Of a stretch of 64,000 nt of DNA, positions 41,292 to 50,065 are shown piece after piece. This DNA is from Aliidiomarina celeris (lineage in GTDB: Bacteria > Pseudomonadota > Gammaproteobacteria > Enterobacterales > Alteromonadaceae). Position numbers and translations under genes: made by a program. The notes beneath the pieces were generated by a model. The model ran no database searches. It was not told the origin of the DNA and was given only the letters and a program-made list of their open reading frames with translations. The DNA is taken from positions 496,001 through 560,000 of the forward strand of contig NZ_QMIL01000001.1 of NCBI RefSeq assembly GCF_003316875.1, read 5' to 3'. Numbering within the stretch: position 1 is the stretch's first letter; each line of letters begins with the position of its first letter.

Positions 41292-42445
41292 AGAGCTCTC
41301 ATATTCCGCAGCTTCCAGAGCTTCCCGAGCAAGAAGCGCCGCACTTTGCAGCACTTGACCTTGGTTCCAATAGCTTCCATTTAATTACCGCGCGTTTGGT
41401 GAATCATGATTTGCAAGCAGTACAAAAATTCAAACAAAAAGTTGGACTTGGCGCGGGTTTAAAACGAAACGGCTACCTCTCTGAAAAAGCAATAAATAGA
41501 GGACTTGATGCACTTAAGCTATGTGCCCAGCGGCTAGAAGGGTTTCCATCGGAGCAGGTTAAGGTTGTTGCTACACATACACTACGTGAAGCCTTAAATA
41601 GCGAGCTATTTCTCGCCCGTGCTGCCGAAGTATTGCCCTACCCGATCGCTATAATTTCGGGCCATGAAGAAGCTCGGCTTATTTATCACGGCGTAGCACA
41701 AACCACTGCTGGAACAGGCCAACGTTTGGTTGTCGATATTGGTGGCGGCAGCACGGAGATTATTTCTGGGCATGGCTTTGAAACTGACTATTTGGCTTCT
41801 CGAAGCCTCGGCTGCGTTACTTATACCGAACGGTTTTTCAACACGCCACGCGTTACCGCAAAACGATTTAAAAAGGCACTTATTGCCGCACGGCGTGAGT
41901 TAGAGCCAGTGGCGCAGGCCCTTAGGAAGTTCCATCACCAGCATTTTTTCGGTACCTCTGGCACTATAAAAGCACTGAGTCTTTGGGCTGAAAAACAAGC
42001 AGGTGCTACCCTAGGCACAATTCCGCTAACTGAATTATATAGACTGCGAGACCGCTGTATCGAGCTCGAGCATGTTCAGCAGTTTTCTCAGCTCGGAGTC
42101 GACGAGGCCCGCATTCCCCTGCTGGCCGCGGGGGTTGCTATTCTCATTGCCATTATGGAAGAGTTCGAAATTTCCGTACTTACCGCCCACGACGCGGCGC
42201 TGCGCGAAGGCGTACTGTATGAATTAGCCGACAGTCGGCTCAATCATCGTGATGTGCGCCAACGTACTATTGAAAGTTTAGCTACCCGGTATTTTGTTGA
42301 CCGTGCGCAGGCTCAACGTGTGCGTGATTGCGCACTCGACATGCTTGCGCAGGTGAGAGAAAACTGGGAGCAGCGAGGTAAACAACCCAAAGTTTTTCTG
42401 AGTTGGTCTAGTTTACTTCATGAGGTAGGGCTCCAGATTAACTAA
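41288..42445 (+). CDS. ppx: Exopolyphosphatase, interrupted by an in-frame TAA
   Basis: Ppx/GppA-family enzyme that removes phosphate from polyphosphate ends. From the ATG overlapping ppk1 the product is 385 residues. The ASKHA-type N-terminal domains are complete: ALDLGSNSFHLI, VDIGGGSTEII and the GTSGTIKAL segment. Translation stops at 42443 in HEVGLQIN, in the HD-like third domain. The same frame continues after the stop with the remaining family sequence, so this is a truncated or disrupted ppx. Earlier in-frame starts (from 41159) lie within ppk1 and are rejected. Confidence 0.88.
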   Translation: MKSSHIPQLPELPEQEAPHFAALDLGSNSFHLITARLVNHDLQAVQKFKQKVGLGAGLKRNGYLSEKAINRGLDALKLCAQRLEGFPSEQVKVVATHTLREALNSELFLARAAEVLPYPIAIISGHEEARLIYHGVAQTTAGTGQRLVVDIGGGSTEIISGHGFETDYLASRSLGCVTYTERFFNTPRVTAKRFKKALIAARRELEPVAQALRKFHHQHFFGTSGTIKALSLWAEKQAGATLGTIPLTELYRLRDRCIELEHVQQFSQLGVDEARIPLLAAGVAILIAIMEEFEISVLTAHDAALREGVLYELADSRLNHRDVRQRTIESLATRYFVDRAQAQRVRDCALDMLAQVRENWEQRGKQPKVFLSWSSLLHEVGLQIN

Positions 42446-42814
42446 AGCTCATTGCAACTGCATTCCGGCTATATTCTAGCGCACTCTGACATGCCAGGGT
42501 TTAACCGTGAAGAGCAATGTTTCATCGCCACACTTGTAAGCTGTCACCGGAAGAAATTAAAACCAACGAGCTTTCCTGTATTCTCGCTCTACCCACAGAG
42601 AATGCTGCTTAAGCTTATCGCATTACTGCGCCTCAGCGTATTATTTAACACCGACCGGCAACCCGCTATGCTATTACTGAATACGCAGGTGAAAAACGAT
42701 GTGCTCGTTCTCACACTTACACCACAGGGCAGAGAAAACCCGATGCTAACTGCTGATTTAGCAAGCGAAGCAAAGCAACTTAAAAAAATTGGTATCGCAC
42801 TTCATTTCCACTAA
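42446..42814 (+). pseudogene. ppx: C-terminal part of ppx beyond the in-frame stop
   Basis: Directly after the TAA, in the same frame, the sequence reads SSLQLHSGYILAHSDMPGFN, continuing the Ppx HD-like and C-terminal domains to a normal end after about 122 codons. The first possible start, TTG 42452, has no ribosome-binding site. A single C-to-T change (CAA to TAA) would explain the break, bringing the total length to 508 codons against 513 residues in E. coli. Confidence 0.8.
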
Positions 42815-42834
42815 CAGCGCCTACACCACAATCT

Positions 42835-42849
42835 GCGACAATTTGTCAC
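42835..42849 (+). promoter_or_regulatory. RegA/PrrA-like dyad upstream of the TonB receptor gene
   Basis: GCGAC-AATTT-GTCAC matches the GCGNC...GNCGC half-site pair described for RegA/PrrA sites except at one base. It stands 67-80 bp before the receptor start, and the genes for a RegB/RegA-like pair follow in the same operon. Autoregulation is inferred. Confidence 0.45.
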
Positions 42850-42915
42850 AGCCTCTGTGCTCTCTTTATTCAGTAGAATCAGCAGCATCGTTAATTTTCC
42901 GGAGTTGCTTTGTTC

Positions 42916-44949
42916 ATGCGTCATATCTATGCACTTACCCCCTGCCTTCTGTTACCTCTACTTCCACTTACTTTTTCCGCCTATGCAGAAAGTGAAGAAG
43001 AGAAAAAACAACAACCTGTTGAACGCATTCAGGTAACAGGACAAGTTCTAGCGTCGCCGGCCGAGGTAATTGAAAATACAAAAGCACCTCGGCAACCCGT
43101 GCCGGCCCACGACGGTGCAGAGTATTTAAACGGAATTACTGGCTTTCATAGTGTTCGTAAAGGCGGTTCAAGTGCTGATCCAGTGTTCCGTGGTTTGTCA
43201 GGCTCTCGTATCGCAATTCTAGGTGATGGTGCGCCATTGCTCGGTGGCTGTCCCTCTCGTATGGACCCACCAACGGCTTATATATCGCCACAAAGTTTCG
43301 ACCAAATTGTAGTTACCAAAGGACCCTATAGGCTGAATTCTGGACCACCTGCAACAGCGGCAACGGTGAATTTCCAACGGCAACCCTTTGTAGTGAGTGA
43401 ACCCGGTATTAGCGGATTTATTTCGAGTACCCTTGCGCAAGCGAATCGAACCGACGTGAACACAGAGCTTACCGCTCAACACGATCAAGGCTTTATTCGC
43501 CTGAATGCTACCCATGCTGAATCTGATCATTATAAAGACGGGAATGGTGATGAGGTTCACTCACGCTACAAACGTTGGAGTTCACAACTTACTCTGGGGC
43601 ACCAACTCACGCCCCAACAATTTTTAGAGGTGTCAGCAGGACTAGGCGACGGTTACGCTGCTTATGCCGATCGCACCATGGACGGAACCTCTTTTTATCG
43701 TCGTGATCTAGCGGCCAAGTGGTCGATGCAAACCTCATGGAGCATTCTACCCGAACTGAACGCTCATGTTTATTGGAGCTATATTGACCATATTATGGAC
43801 AACTACACGCTGCGCCCCGACGCTATGATGAAGTCTGCCCATAATCCTGATCGATATACACGCGGGTTTGCTCTCTCTGCACAGCTAACTCCGCACCCTC
43901 AGCATCAACTTGAGCTGGGTGTCGATGGCATGCGTAACGAGCACCGCGGACGGATGTCTATGAATATTGAAAATCAAGCACTGAGCGGCTTGCCGCGCAC
44001 CACCGATGCAACCTTTGAACAACTTGGCGTTTTTGTGGAGGGTACTTATCAAGCGCAAGCGAACCAACGATTCTTATGGGGTGCGCGTTTGGATGACTGG
44101 CAAACTACCGACCGACGCCAACAGCTCGGCATGGGCATGATGTCAAAGCCAAACCCGACTGCAAATTCAAGCCAAAATGAGAGTTTACATAGCCTCTATG
44201 GCCGTTATGAATGGCAATCGTTACCGACTCACTCGACTTGGTTTGTAGGCATAGGCCAAACCGAACGTTTTCCTGATTACTGGGAACTCTTTGCTCGAGG
44301 CCGCCGCAGCCCGGAGAGCGCCAGTGCCTTTCTGACCCGCAGTGAGCAATTGCAGCAGATCGACATCGGCCTTATTCAAAAGTTTACGAATATTGATATA
44401 TCCGCCACTCTTTTTGCCAATCAAACCGATGACTTTATTCTTATCGAAGTTACTCCTATGGCCGAAGTGGTCCGTAATATCGACGCTCGATCGATTGGCT
44501 TTGAATTTGACGCGGAATGGCGTCACTCCAATGAATGGATAAGCAGCTACTCCATTAGCTACGTGCGAGGCGAAAACCGCAGCGACCAATTGCCGCTTGC
44601 GCAACAACCATCGCTTAGTTTCCGCGCGGGGCTTAGCTACACTACCGAAAACATGAGTTTTGGCGGGCAATTTAGAGCAGCGCAGGGACAGCACCGGATC
44701 GCGTTAAATCAGGGTACAATTGCCGGCATCGATACCCGTGAAAGCAGCGGATATGGTATTTTCTCGGTCAATGGCAGTTGGAAAATATCGTCGACATTGC
44801 AAATTAACTTTGGCATCGACAATATCTTCGATCGGTTCTACAGTGAACACCTGAGTCGTTCAGGCGCCGATATTGCGGGTTTCGTTACCACAGACGTAAT
44901 TCCTGAACCTGGCCGTACGGCGTGGCTATACGCTAACTTTACTTTTTAA
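42916..44949 (+). CDS. TonB-dependent receptor, copper-receptor type (OprC/NosA-like)
   Basis: About 677 residues. A signal peptide ends near FSAYA, followed by a TonB-box-like VERIQVTGQ, then the plug domain with GFHSVRKGGSSADPVFRG and LGGCPSRMDPPTAYISP. The latter Cys- and Met-containing motif is characteristic of OprC/NosA copper receptors. A 22-strand barrel ends in AWLYANFTF. It probably takes up copper across the outer membrane. ATG 42916 lies 11 bases after GGAG; TTG 42910, at 5 bases, is an alternative start. A two-component system follows. Confidence 0.88.
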   Translation: MRHIYALTPCLLLPLLPLTFSAYAESEEEKKQQPVERIQVTGQVLASPAEVIENTKAPRQPVPAHDGAEYLNGITGFHSVRKGGSSADPVFRGLSGSRIAILGDGAPLLGGCPSRMDPPTAYISPQSFDQIVVTKGPYRLNSGPPATAATVNFQRQPFVVSEPGISGFISSTLAQANRTDVNTELTAQHDQGFIRLNATHAESDHYKDGNGDEVHSRYKRWSSQLTLGHQLTPQQFLEVSAGLGDGYAAYADRTMDGTSFYRRDLAAKWSMQTSWSILPELNAHVYWSYIDHIMDNYTLRPDAMMKSAHNPDRYTRGFALSAQLTPHPQHQLELGVDGMRNEHRGRMSMNIENQALSGLPRTTDATFEQLGVFVEGTYQAQANQRFLWGARLDDWQTTDRRQQLGMGMMSKPNPTANSSQNESLHSLYGRYEWQSLPTHSTWFVGIGQTERFPDYWELFARGRRSPESASAFLTRSEQLQQIDIGLIQKFTNIDISATLFANQTDDFILIEVTPMAEVVRNIDARSIGFEFDAEWRHSNEWISSYSISYVRGENRSDQLPLAQQPSLSFRAGLSYTTENMSFGGQFRAAQGQHRIALNQGTIAGIDTRESSGYGIFSVNGSWKISSTLQINFGIDNIFDRFYSEHLSRSGADIAGFVTTDVIPEPGRTAWLYANFTF

Positions 44950-44969
44950 CCTTGTGAAAAAATAAGGAA

Positions 44970-46208
44970 ATGTCATTGAGCTTCGGAGCGATAGACAATG
45001 TAGCTGCGCGTGCCAATCAATTTTTGCGTTTGCTGTTTCTTATCACAATTGCAGTAAGTTTAAGTATGACCGTTCGGGCGTTTCTCATTTCGCCCGTACC
45101 GTCTCTTTTGTCTGAAGCCTTAATTTCTTGGGCTCTGCTAACTGTTGTAAGCGTGGCGTTAACGTGGCTTAGCTACGCCTTACGCCGAACGCAAACCACC
45201 TATCATCTGAGTGGTCAGTTGCTGTTACTTATTGCGCTCTGGGGTGCAGCCGTATATCTGCTTGGCGGCGCCATGAGTTCTACCAATGCAATCCAGCTTA
45301 TTCTTGTCGCACTCCTGTTTCTGGTGCTCCCGCTTAGCCATGCATTAGCGTTACTGCTTTTCATGGTAGCCATTCAAGTAGTGTATGTGTTGCAGCTCAT
45401 TGCTATGCACAGCCAGCATGACCAACATCAGCATTTTGTTGGCATGTCGGTAAGCTTTCTCATCGCAGCCGTTATTTTAGCCGCCGTAACCTACAGCCTG
45501 AGGCAGGCGCTCGAACGAAACGAAAAAAAAATGGCAGAGCTACGTGAGGAGCAAATGCGCCAAGAGCAGGTGCTCGCAGTAGCAACCGCCAGTGCGCAAA
45601 TGAGCCATGAATTAGCAACGCCGCTTGGTACACTGAAGCTGTGGCTCGACGAACTCGACGAAACGGAAAATCATGACCTAGAGCCGATTCGCCATCCAAT
45701 TGAACGCATGACGACATTGCTTGCCGAGCTCCAGCAGACCGCTCGTAATATTCAAGCGAATGAAAAGACCTCGAAAACCATTCAGCAACTTGAAAGTGAG
45801 CTTAAGCATCTCATTATTCTGCAGTATCCAGAGCATCCGGTGCAGTGGACATTGACGTGCTCGCAGCGAATCATCATGGTTGACGAAACACTAAGCTCGG
45901 CACTACTAAATTTAATCCGTAATGCGATTCAACATCAGCAAACTACGCAAAACCTAACCCAAGCGGTGGACGTCGAAAGCTCGGTAACAGAAAACCTATG
46001 GCAACTGCGTATTCGCAATGCTTTTCATGGTGACCCGTCAACACTTGCAACACTTGGCCTACATATTCAATCTAGTCAACATGGGTTAGGTATTGGAACG
46101 TTACTTAGCCATGCAACATTAGAACGCTTTCATGGGCATCTAAGCTTGAGCACGAAGGACGGTTTTGTTGAACAACGCGTTGAAATCCCATTAGCCGCAG
46201 GAGCCTAA
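44970..46208 (+). CDS. RegB/PrrB-like membrane sensor histidine kinase
   Basis: 412 residues with six hydrophobic segments in the first 175, then a dimerisation domain with the phosphorylated His213 in MSHELATPLGTLKLW, like the AHELGTPL box of RegB. An ATPase domain (NLIRNAIQHQQ and GLGIGTLLSHATLERFHG) follows. RegB senses the quinone pool through a GGxxNPF motif; the equivalent here is GGAMSSTNAIQL, which keeps GG and N but not PF. It starts 20 bp after the receptor gene and 3 bp before the regulator. Confidence 0.85.
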   Translation: MSLSFGAIDNVAARANQFLRLLFLITIAVSLSMTVRAFLISPVPSLLSEALISWALLTVVSVALTWLSYALRRTQTTYHLSGQLLLLIALWGAAVYLLGGAMSSTNAIQLILVALLFLVLPLSHALALLLFMVAIQVVYVLQLIAMHSQHDQHQHFVGMSVSFLIAAVILAAVTYSLRQALERNEKKMAELREEQMRQEQVLAVATASAQMSHELATPLGTLKLWLDELDETENHDLEPIRHPIERMTTLLAELQQTARNIQANEKTSKTIQQLESELKHLIILQYPEHPVQWTLTCSQRIIMVDETLSSALLNLIRNAIQHQQTTQNLTQAVDVESSVTENLWQLRIRNAFHGDPSTLATLGLHIQSSQHGLGIGTLLSHATLERFHGHLSLSTKDGFVEQRVEIPLAAGA

Positions 46209-46211
46209 GTT

Positions 46212-46736
46212 ATGAAAAAGCTCCTGCACGTTGACGACGATTTAGCGTTCGCCGAAATTCTGAAGAGACGCTTAGAGCGTCATGGTTGGCAGAGTGAAAT
46301 CTACACTGACACTGTCAGCGCATTGCGGCATAACGAAAAGCTAGACGCCATTTTGTTGGATTTAAATTTAAATAATGAAGCCAGCCTACCGACAATTCCC
46401 GATTTCAAAAGCAACTGGCCTCAGGCGCGTATTGTCATGCTTACCGGCTATGCGAGTATCGCTAGCACGGTTGCCGCCATTAAATTAGGCGCTGACGATT
46501 ATTTAGCAAAACCGGTCGAACTTCATCAACTCATCCAAGTTTTAGCACCTAACGATAGCCATTCGGAATACGAAATGGGTCAGCCGTTGTCACCAGACCG
46601 GCTAGAATGGGAGTTAATCCAGCGCACGTTACAACAAAACCGAGGTAATATTTCCGCCACAGCCCGTGCCTTGAACATGCACCGACGCACCCTGCAGCGG
46701 AAATTACAAAAACGACCTACCAATCGATTGAGCTAA
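46212..46736 (+). CDS. RegA/PrrA-like response regulator
   Basis: 174 residues: a receiver domain with acidic pocket VDDD, phosphorylated Asp50 in ILLDLNL, Thr in MLTGYAS and Lys in LAKPVEL, then a Fis-type helix-turn-helix GNISATARALNMHRRTLQRK, almost the RegA motif. Its 3' end overlaps convergent trxC by 20 bp. Pairing with a copper receptor suggests control of metal or respiratory genes by redox state; targets are not shown. Confidence 0.87.
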   Translation: MKKLLHVDDDLAFAEILKRRLERHGWQSEIYTDTVSALRHNEKLDAILLDLNLNNEASLPTIPDFKSNWPQARIVMLTGYASIASTVAAIKLGADDYLAKPVELHQLIQVLAPNDSHSEYEMGQPLSPDRLEWELIQRTLQQNRGNISATARALNMHRRTLQRKLQKRPTNRLS

Positions 46737-47163
46737 GCGCCTCATCAAGCCACTGATGAAATTGCTGCGGTGGCAGTGCGCCAGAAATACGAGCAACTTC
46801 TTGATCGCGGTGAAACACGGCAATGGTGGGAATACTGCGAATGCCATAACGTTGACCAAGCGTGGTTTCTGTTTGTGTATTGCACTTGGCAAAACGCGCA
46901 CGCTCCGCAAAAGGGGCCGCCACCATTTCAAAAATGGGCCCAAATTGTTGGCAAGGACCACACCAAGGCGCCCAAAAGTCGACCACAACGGGCATATCAC
47001 TGCTCATGTGCGCCGACAGGTTGTTCAGTGTTAGATCAAACGGAATGCCGGTTACCAAGCGCGACTTACAATGGCCACACAATGGGTGTTCCCCAACCCG
47101 CTCCCGCGTTAACTTGTTGCGCTTGCCACATTCAGGGCAGGCTAAAATTACAGCATCCGTCAT
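46717..47163 (-). CDS. trxC: Thioredoxin 2
   Basis: 148 residues. An N-terminal zinc finger has two CxxC pairs (Cys9/Cys12 in CPECG and Cys29/Cys32 in CGHC), followed by a thioredoxin domain with the active site WCGPC (Cys68/Cys71). This is the TrxC type, induced in E. coli by OxyR. It converges on, and overlaps, the response regulator gene by 20 bp. Confidence 0.95.
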   Translation of the reverse strand: MTDAVILACPECGKRNKLTRERVGEHPLCGHCKSRLVTGIPFDLTLNNLSAHMSSDMPVVVDFWAPWCGPCQQFGPIFEMVAAPFAERARFAKCNTQTETTLGQRYGIRSIPTIAVFHRDQEVARISGALPPQQFHQWLDEALSSIDW

Positions 47164-47186
47164 CGTTATTTCTCACTTAGGTACAA

Positions 47187-47212
47187 AAAAGGTGCAGTTG
47201 CCCGCACCTTTT
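47187..47212 (-). terminator. Terminator of the valine catabolism operon
   Basis: AAAAGGTGC and GCACCTTTT form a 9-bp stem with an 8-base loop. On the minus strand it is followed by TTTTTTG, a good T-run. It separates the operon from trxC. Confidence 0.8.
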
Positions 47213-47234
47213 ATATAAGGACATGCTAATTAAA

Positions 47235-47999
47235 TTACAACCGCACGCCACCATCTATTTCAATCACCCGACCACTAAAGAAGTCGTTTTCGATAATAAA
47301 ACGCGCCGAATCTGCTACTTCTGCAGGTTGCCCCCAGCGTTTTAGAGGCACCATAGACAACGCGCGCTCCACCGCTTCTGGCTTCATGGCGGCCGTCATG
47401 GGCGTTTCGATAAAGCCCGGTGCAATGGCACCGCAACGAATTCCGAAGCGCCCCAATTCACGCGCCCAAGTGACCGTCATCGCCACAACGCCTGCTTTGG
47501 TCGCTGCATAGTTGGTTTGACCGATATTACCCGCTCGTGCCACGCTTGAGATATTAATAATCACACCTTTGCGCTCACGTTTGGCCATAACAGCGGCCGC
47601 TTCACGACCACAAAGGAAAGTGCCAGTTAAATTCACGTCAATCACCGACTGCCATTGTTGCAACGGCATTTTATGGGTGATCTCACCTTCTTTGCACTTA
47701 ATCAGCATGCCGTCGCGCAAAATACCGGCGTTATTGATCAATACATCCATGCCGTCAAAGTCGGCATCGATAGCCGCGAAAGTTTGCTCCACCGCGGCTT
47801 CCTCAGTAACGTTCACCGTGTACGTACGCACCACTTTCGCACCCGCTTTTTCACAGGCATTTTGCGCGTCTTGCAGCTGCTCGGCATTCATGTCCAACAA
47901 CGCTAAGGATGCGCCTTGCGCCGCAAAGTTTTCAGCCATGGAGCGGCCTAAGCCTTGCGCGCCGCCAGTAATCACAATTACGGAATCAGAAATCTGCAT
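47235..47999 (-). CDS. Short-chain dehydrogenase/reductase (FabG- or HSD17B10-like)
   Basis: 254 residues with cofactor motif TGGAQGLGRSMAENF, the NNAG strand, catalytic Ser in INISSVARAG and YxxxK in TNYAATKAG. FabG-like enzymes in this place often act on 3-hydroxyacyl-CoA; last gene of the mms-type operon, so it may serve the oxidation of 2-methyl-3-hydroxybutyryl-CoA (isoleucine) or a related step. That is inference; the fold assignment is firm. Confidence 0.85.
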   Translation of the reverse strand: MQISDSVIVITGGAQGLGRSMAENFAAQGASLALLDMNAEQLQDAQNACEKAGAKVVRTYTVNVTEEAAVEQTFAAIDADFDGMDVLINNAGILRDGMLIKCKEGEITHKMPLQQWQSVIDVNLTGTFLCGREAAAVMAKRERKGVIINISSVARAGNIGQTNYAATKAGVVAMTVTWARELGRFGIRCGAIAPGFIETPMTAAMKPEAVERALSMVPLKRWGQPAEVADSARFIIENDFFSGRVIEIDGGVRL

Positions 48000-48005
48000 A
48001 GTGGG

Positions 48006-48902
48006 TTATTTCCCTTGCTGTTCAAAAAAGTCAAAAATAGAGGAAAAGTCTTTGCTTCCCGCACCGTTTTCACTATGTGCGTCGAAGAGCTCAGCGGCTT
48101 TTTCACCCATGGGCGTAAACGACTCAGAACCGGCGGCAGCTTTCAGTGCCAAATTCAAATCTTTACGCATCAAGTCCACCAAGAAACCGCCGTTGTAGCC
48201 ATTGCTTGAGGGCACGCCTTCCATCACCCCTGGGCATGGGTTATACACTTCTAAGGTCCAGTTGCGCCCCGAGCTCTGTAACATGATTTCCGACAACACT
48301 TTTGCGTCCAGCCCATGCTTACGCCCAAGTTGTAATGCTTCGGAGGTCCCCGCCATTAATACTGCGAGCAGCATGTTGTTGCAAATCTTAGCGACCTGAC
48401 CGGCGCCATGACCACCGGCAGAAAATACGGCTTTACCCATGTCTTCGAGAACCGGACGTGCTTCTTCAATGTCTGCGTTATCGCCGCCACAAATAAAGGT
48501 GAGGGTTCCAGCTTTCGCGCCGCCAACGCCGCCCGACACTGGCGCATCAATAAAACGACGGCCTTGACCAATCACACCCTGCGCCAATTCACGCGCCGCT
48601 TCTGCACTAATAGTGCTCGAGTCAATCACTAAAGCGCCTTCAGGAATGGCAGGCAAAATCCCCTGCTCACTATCCAAGTAAAGACCCAGCACATGCTTAT
48701 CGGCGGGCAACATAGACACCACAAATTCAGCATCCTTCACCGCGTCTGCCGCCGTGGCGGCTACCTGAGCGCCCGCTTCTTTTAACGTTGCCAGTGCCGC
48801 TTCTGATAAATCAAACACCGTTACATCATGCCCGGCTTTGACCAAATTTGTGGCCATTGGGCCACCCATATTTCCTAAACCTATAAATCCAATACGTGCC
48901 AT
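48006..48902 (-). CDS. mmsB: 3-hydroxyisobutyrate dehydrogenase
   Basis: 298-residue beta-hydroxyacid dehydrogenase. NAD-binding IGFIGLGNMGGPMA at the start, substrate-binding DAPVSGGVGGA near residue 118 and catalytic Lys in GAGQVAKICNNML near residue 170. It oxidises 3-hydroxyisobutyrate to methylmalonate semialdehyde, the substrate of the mmsA product in the same operon. Intergenic gaps on each side are 3 to 6 bp. Confidence 0.93.
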   Translation of the reverse strand: MARIGFIGLGNMGGPMATNLVKAGHDVTVFDLSEAALATLKEAGAQVAATAADAVKDAEFVVSMLPADKHVLGLYLDSEQGILPAIPEGALVIDSSTISAEAARELAQGVIGQGRRFIDAPVSGGVGGAKAGTLTFICGGDNADIEEARPVLEDMGKAVFSAGGHGAGQVAKICNNMLLAVLMAGTSEALQLGRKHGLDAKVLSEIMLQSSGRNWTLEVYNPCPGVMEGVPSSNGYNGGFLVDLMRKDLNLALKAAAGSESFTPMGEKAAELFDAHSENGAGSKDFSSIFDFFEQQGK

Positions 48903-48905
48903 CTG

Positions 48906-50042
48906 CTAGTTTCCCTCACCAAGTGTGTTGAGTGGATGTTCACCTTCGCCCCATGGCGCGGTGAACATGGCGTCTAAGTCGTCTTCAGTAACTGCATCAA
49001 TACTGCGGTGCTGCCATTGTGGGCTTTTGTCTTTGTCGATCAGCAATGCCCGTACACCTTCAATAAAGTCGCCTTTCATGGCGCAATTCACCGATAAGGT
49101 TAATTCCAGCTGAAAAGCTTCTTCTAAGCTGAGATCAGGCCCATGTTGCAATTGTTGCCAAACAATATGCGCCGTTAACGGGCAACCCTGCGCTAAAGTC
49201 TGCTGACCGCGGCTGATGGCTTTGTCTTCCGTTTCAAAAGCAAGGAATTGTTTAGCGACTGCTTCAATGGACGTGCCTTGCATTAACTTTTGAATCACAC
49301 CGTAATGCGGTTTTAACTGTGCAGGAGGAAGATCGTTATCGTCTACTGATACCGTCGCTAATGCGCGGCTCGCCGCTTGCTTGTTGCTGTTGGCATTTAC
49401 ACTCCAAGACGCCTCTGCAAGCGCAGCTAAAGCATTGTCACGCTGATCAGAAGCCAATGCCAAATCCGCCATACCTAACCACAAAGCATCGGCGGCGTTC
49501 ACTTGCGCTGCCGTTAAGCCGAGGAATAACCCCATGCCTTCCGGTAGACGACTCAAAAAGTAAGTGCCGCCCACATCGGGATACAAGCCAATGCTAATTT
49601 CTGGCATGGCAAGGCGTGAACGCTCGGTCACAATACGATGACTCGCGCCGTTCATTAAGCCCATGCCACCGCCCATCACAAAGCCGTCGCCCCACACCAC
49701 CAAAGGTTTTGGATAGGTGTGAATACGGTAATCAAGGCGATACTCACGGGTGAAAAAGTCCACCACTTCAGCAACCGGCTCTTTCGGTAGGTCTTTTGCT
49801 GCCTTGTACATGGCTACAATATCGCCACCCGCACAAAATGCTTTTTCACCAGCGCCTTCGAGCCACACACAAACAATCGAATCGTCGTTCGCCCAAGCTT
49901 CAAGCTGCGGCTCAAGGGCATCGATCATCGCCAAGCTGAGCGCGTTAAGTGAACGCTCAGAATTTAAGGTGGCAATTCCAATTTTATGACCGTCTGCGGT
50001 GTCTTTCGTGCTAAACAGCACGGCATCTTGCATACTTGTCAT
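48906..50042 (-). CDS. 3-hydroxyisobutyryl-CoA hydrolase (crotonase family)
   Basis: 378 residues from ATG 50042, which has AAGGAG at 7 bases; the longer frame to 50060 reads through that site. Crotonase fold with WLEGAGEKAFCAGGDIVAMY (oxyanion hole) and EISIGLYPDVGGTYFLSRLP, as in HIBCH, where Glu and Asp of this region are catalytic. The length exceeds simple enoyl-CoA hydratases (about 260) and fits HIBCH. It releases free 3-hydroxyisobutyrate for mmsB. Confidence 0.9.
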   Translation of the reverse strand: MTSMQDAVLFSTKDTADGHKIGIATLNSERSLNALSLAMIDALEPQLEAWANDDSIVCVWLEGAGEKAFCAGGDIVAMYKAAKDLPKEPVAEVVDFFTREYRLDYRIHTYPKPLVVWGDGFVMGGGMGLMNGASHRIVTERSRLAMPEISIGLYPDVGGTYFLSRLPEGMGLFLGLTAAQVNAADALWLGMADLALASDQRDNALAALAEASWSVNANSNKQAASRALATVSVDDNDLPPAQLKPHYGVIQKLMQGTSIEAVAKQFLAFETEDKAISRGQQTLAQGCPLTAHIVWQQLQHGPDLSLEEAFQLELTLSVNCAMKGDFIEGVRALLIDKDKSPQWQHRSIDAVTEDDLDAMFTAPWGEGEHPLNTLGEGN

Positions 50043-50065
50043 CTCATTCTCCTTTTGCAAACGGC

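Noticed and set aside
42789..42995. 68-residue frame before the TonB receptor
   Set aside because: It runs through the promoter region and the receptor signal peptide in another frame and has no features of a protein.
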